This document shows positions 5,019 to 6,293 of a stretch of 6,293 bases of DNA, piece by piece; the first letter of the stretch is position 1, and every line of letters begins with the position of its first letter. The DNA comes from Anaerolineae bacterium (lineage in GTDB: Bacteria; Chloroflexota; Anaerolineae; Epilineales; JAHCIE01), in the NCBI GenBank assembly GCA_026129385.1, contig JAHCIE010000198.1, positions 1 through 6,293 of the forward strand. The letters are read 5' to 3'. Under the pieces are notes generated by a model. The model was not told the DNA's origin. It searched no databases and saw only the letters and a program-made list of their open reading frames with translations. Both the position numbers and the translations under genes were made by a program.

Positions 5019-6293
5019 CTAACGCCCCTCGATGGTCACGAGCGGGACCACCATCTCCTCGATGGAGGCGCCGCCGTGGCTCACGACCCGGCTACCCTTG
5101 CTGGTGAAGGCCGCCCGCCCGCGCGGCATCACGATGTAGAGATTGGCCGGCAACAGGCCGTCGTCGTGCCACAAGATTGTAGGCGGATCGGTGTCAGGCG
5201 CCAAAGACGCCAGGGCTAGATCGTCGAAGAGCAGCGCGCGCTGGCCGCGTGACACACTCAGGCCGCGCGCCGTCGCCAGGCCCGCCCCGACGGCCTCGAC
5301 GTGGCCGTGGTCCGAGATGAGGGTGACGGTGTAGCCGCGGTCGAGGAGTTGCTGGACCAGGCCTTCCAGCCACGGGGAGCCTTGCTGCGAGCCACTCTGA
5401 TGGAGCCAGACGCGCAGGCTGCCGAAGACCTCCGCTGTCCCCAGGGTCGCGCCATGCACAAGATCGTCGATCACGGTCGTCACCAGGCACAGCGCCTGGA
5501 TACGGTGATTGCCGATGTCCGCCGGGTACGGGGCATTCAGGGCGCTCGATAGCCGGGCATACGCCACGGCGACCTCGGGTACCCCGCGCGCGGTCCAGAA
5601 GGCCCGCCAGCCCTGAGGCTCGCGGCTGGAGGCCAGGCCGTCGCCTGCAAACTGGGCGGGCCGCTGCCCCAATACCAGGGCCTGGCGGGAGATGGCGGTG
5701 ACGCTGGGAATCTGGGCCAGCAGCAGGCTCTCGTTGAGGGTCCAGGCTGGATGGCGGGTTGCCCAGACATCTCGAGTGAGGCTCCAGTCGGCCAGGGACA
5801 GGCCGTCGACGATGAGCAGGGCCACGCGGCGGTTCGGCTGAGCCTCGCGCCGGTGGGCCAGCCAGCCTGGAACGTGGTACACGTGGTGGGGCGTGGGCAA
5901 GGCAAGTGCTCCCAGGCGGCTGTAGTTGTCCCGTAGCCAGGGCAGGAAAGCACTGTCCAGCGGCGTCTGCAGAGCGCGATAGCGCTGCCAATCCTCGCCC
6001 GTGAGGGTGAGGTCGGGGCTGTAGCGAGTGACGGTCAGCGCCGCCCAACGGCGCGCGATGTCCTGCCAGCCCACCCACCCGCCGACCTTCGCGGCCAGCA
6101 ACGCTTCCAGGGCTGTCAGCTGGGTGCGGTAGGCCTCGACCTCGGCCTCCGGACTCGGGCGCGTCAGAGCCGCCCGCGCCCAGTCAGGCAATGCAGCGCC
6201 TGCGGTCGCGGGGAGGCGAGGCACAAGACCACCGGCGACGAGGCGCGGGAGCAGGGCCTGGAGTTGGGCGTCCTCGCCGAAGCGCAGCGGCGA
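5019..6293 (-). CDS. pglZ: BREX phosphatase-superfamily protein PglZ, C-terminal part, 5' end outside window
   Basis: The frame is open to the right edge of the window and yields 424 residues ending in TAG at 5021-5019. The GTG at 6224 is only an internal codon, since readable protein continues 23 residues before it; full PglZ proteins are much longer. Landmarks of the PglZ/alkaline-phosphatase fold, numbered in this fragment: ALLIVDGLSLADW with metal-site Asp163, IPSVTAISRQALVLGQRP with nucleophile-position Thr199, LISDHGHVEA with Asp328, His329 and His331, and RVVSHGGASIEEMVVPLV with His406. All expected metal-binding positions appear intact, so the protein looks active. PglZ is a core component of every BREX system, and a member from Salmonella has been reported to have metal-dependent phosphodiesterase activity. 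The closing SHGG-S-EE-x-VP wording is most like the PglZ of type 3 systems, which fits a short gene following directly. The methyltransferase, helicase and BrxC/BrxF genes should lie to the right of this window. Confidence 0.92.
   Translation of the reverse strand, partial: SPLRFGEDAQLQALLPRLVAGGLVPRLPATAGAALPDWARAALTRPSPEAEVEAYRTQLTALEALLAAKVGGWVGWQDIARRWAALTVTRYSPDLTLTGEDWQRYRALQTPLDSAFLPWLRDNYSRLGALALPTPHHVYHVPGWLAHRREAQPNRRVALLIVDGLSLADWSLTRDVWATRHPAWTLNESLLLAQIPSVTAISRQALVLGQRPAQFAGDGLASSREPQGWRAFWTARGVPEVAVAYARLSSALNAPYPADIGNHRIQALCLVTTVIDDLVHGATLGTAEVFGSLRVWLHQSGSQQGSPWLEGLVQQLLDRGYTVTLISDHGHVEAVGAGLATARGLSVSRGQRALLFDDLALASLAPDTDPPTILWHDDGLLPANLYIVMPRGRAAFTSKGSRVVSHGGASIEEMVVPLVTIEGR

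Noticed and set aside
5194..6078. Long open frame of 294 codons antisense-frame to pglZ on the same strand
   Set aside because: Its protein is dominated by Pro, Arg, Gly and Ala with no domain wording, typical of a shadow frame in GC-rich coding DNA; the overlapping frame encodes clear PglZ motifs.
1..6293. CRISPR array, tRNA, rRNA, transposase or integrase
   Set aside because: No spaced direct repeats, no tRNA-like cloverleaf, no rRNA-like stretch and no recombinase motifs were seen on either strand.

Overview
The window looks like part of a defence island in a high-GC bacterium. The left-edge protein carries a bacterial transcriptional activator (BTAD/SARP-type) helical region and the right edge carries the 3' end of a BREX type 3-like phage-defence operon. 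This combination, with GTG starts and high GC, suggests Chloroflexota or Actinomycetota. That assignment is tentative because there is no rRNA or housekeeping marker gene.

Layout, left to right. (1) Positions 1-632 (+) hold the C-terminal part of a BTAD-domain protein cut by the window edge. (2) Positions 706-2339 (+) hold a compact three-gene operon: a TIGR04255-family protein, a 175-residue unrecognised protein overlapping it by an ATGA junction, and a small HEPN-like protein six bases further on. A perfect TATAAT lies just upstream. (3) Positions 2400-4045 (-) hold a convergent two-gene operon: a protein with two zinc-ribbon-like cysteine clusters, then (GTGA overlap) a 373-residue protein with two predicted winged-helix segments and a C-terminal Ymh/TIGR02391-type HEPN domain with an intact R-x4-H motif. 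A promoter-like pair lies upstream, with a palindrome over the -10. (4) Positions 4264-6293 (-) hold a pglZ gene, running off the right edge, followed after two bases by a 250-residue gene in the position BrxA occupies in type 3 BREX operons. Two abutting inverted repeats lie just beyond this operon.

The best candidate for something undescribed is the pair of convergent small operons between the BTAD gene and BREX. Each ends in a HEPN-type protein, of two different HEPN families, each is translationally coupled, and each contains a partner of unknown function. HEPN proteins are often RNases in toxin-antitoxin and abortive-infection systems, so a dormancy or suicide backup beside BREX is a reasonable hypothesis. 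Nothing in the sequence proves it. The middle operons are visibly less GC-rich than the two flanks, which fits separate acquisition. No tRNA, rRNA, CRISPR array, transposase or integrase was seen.
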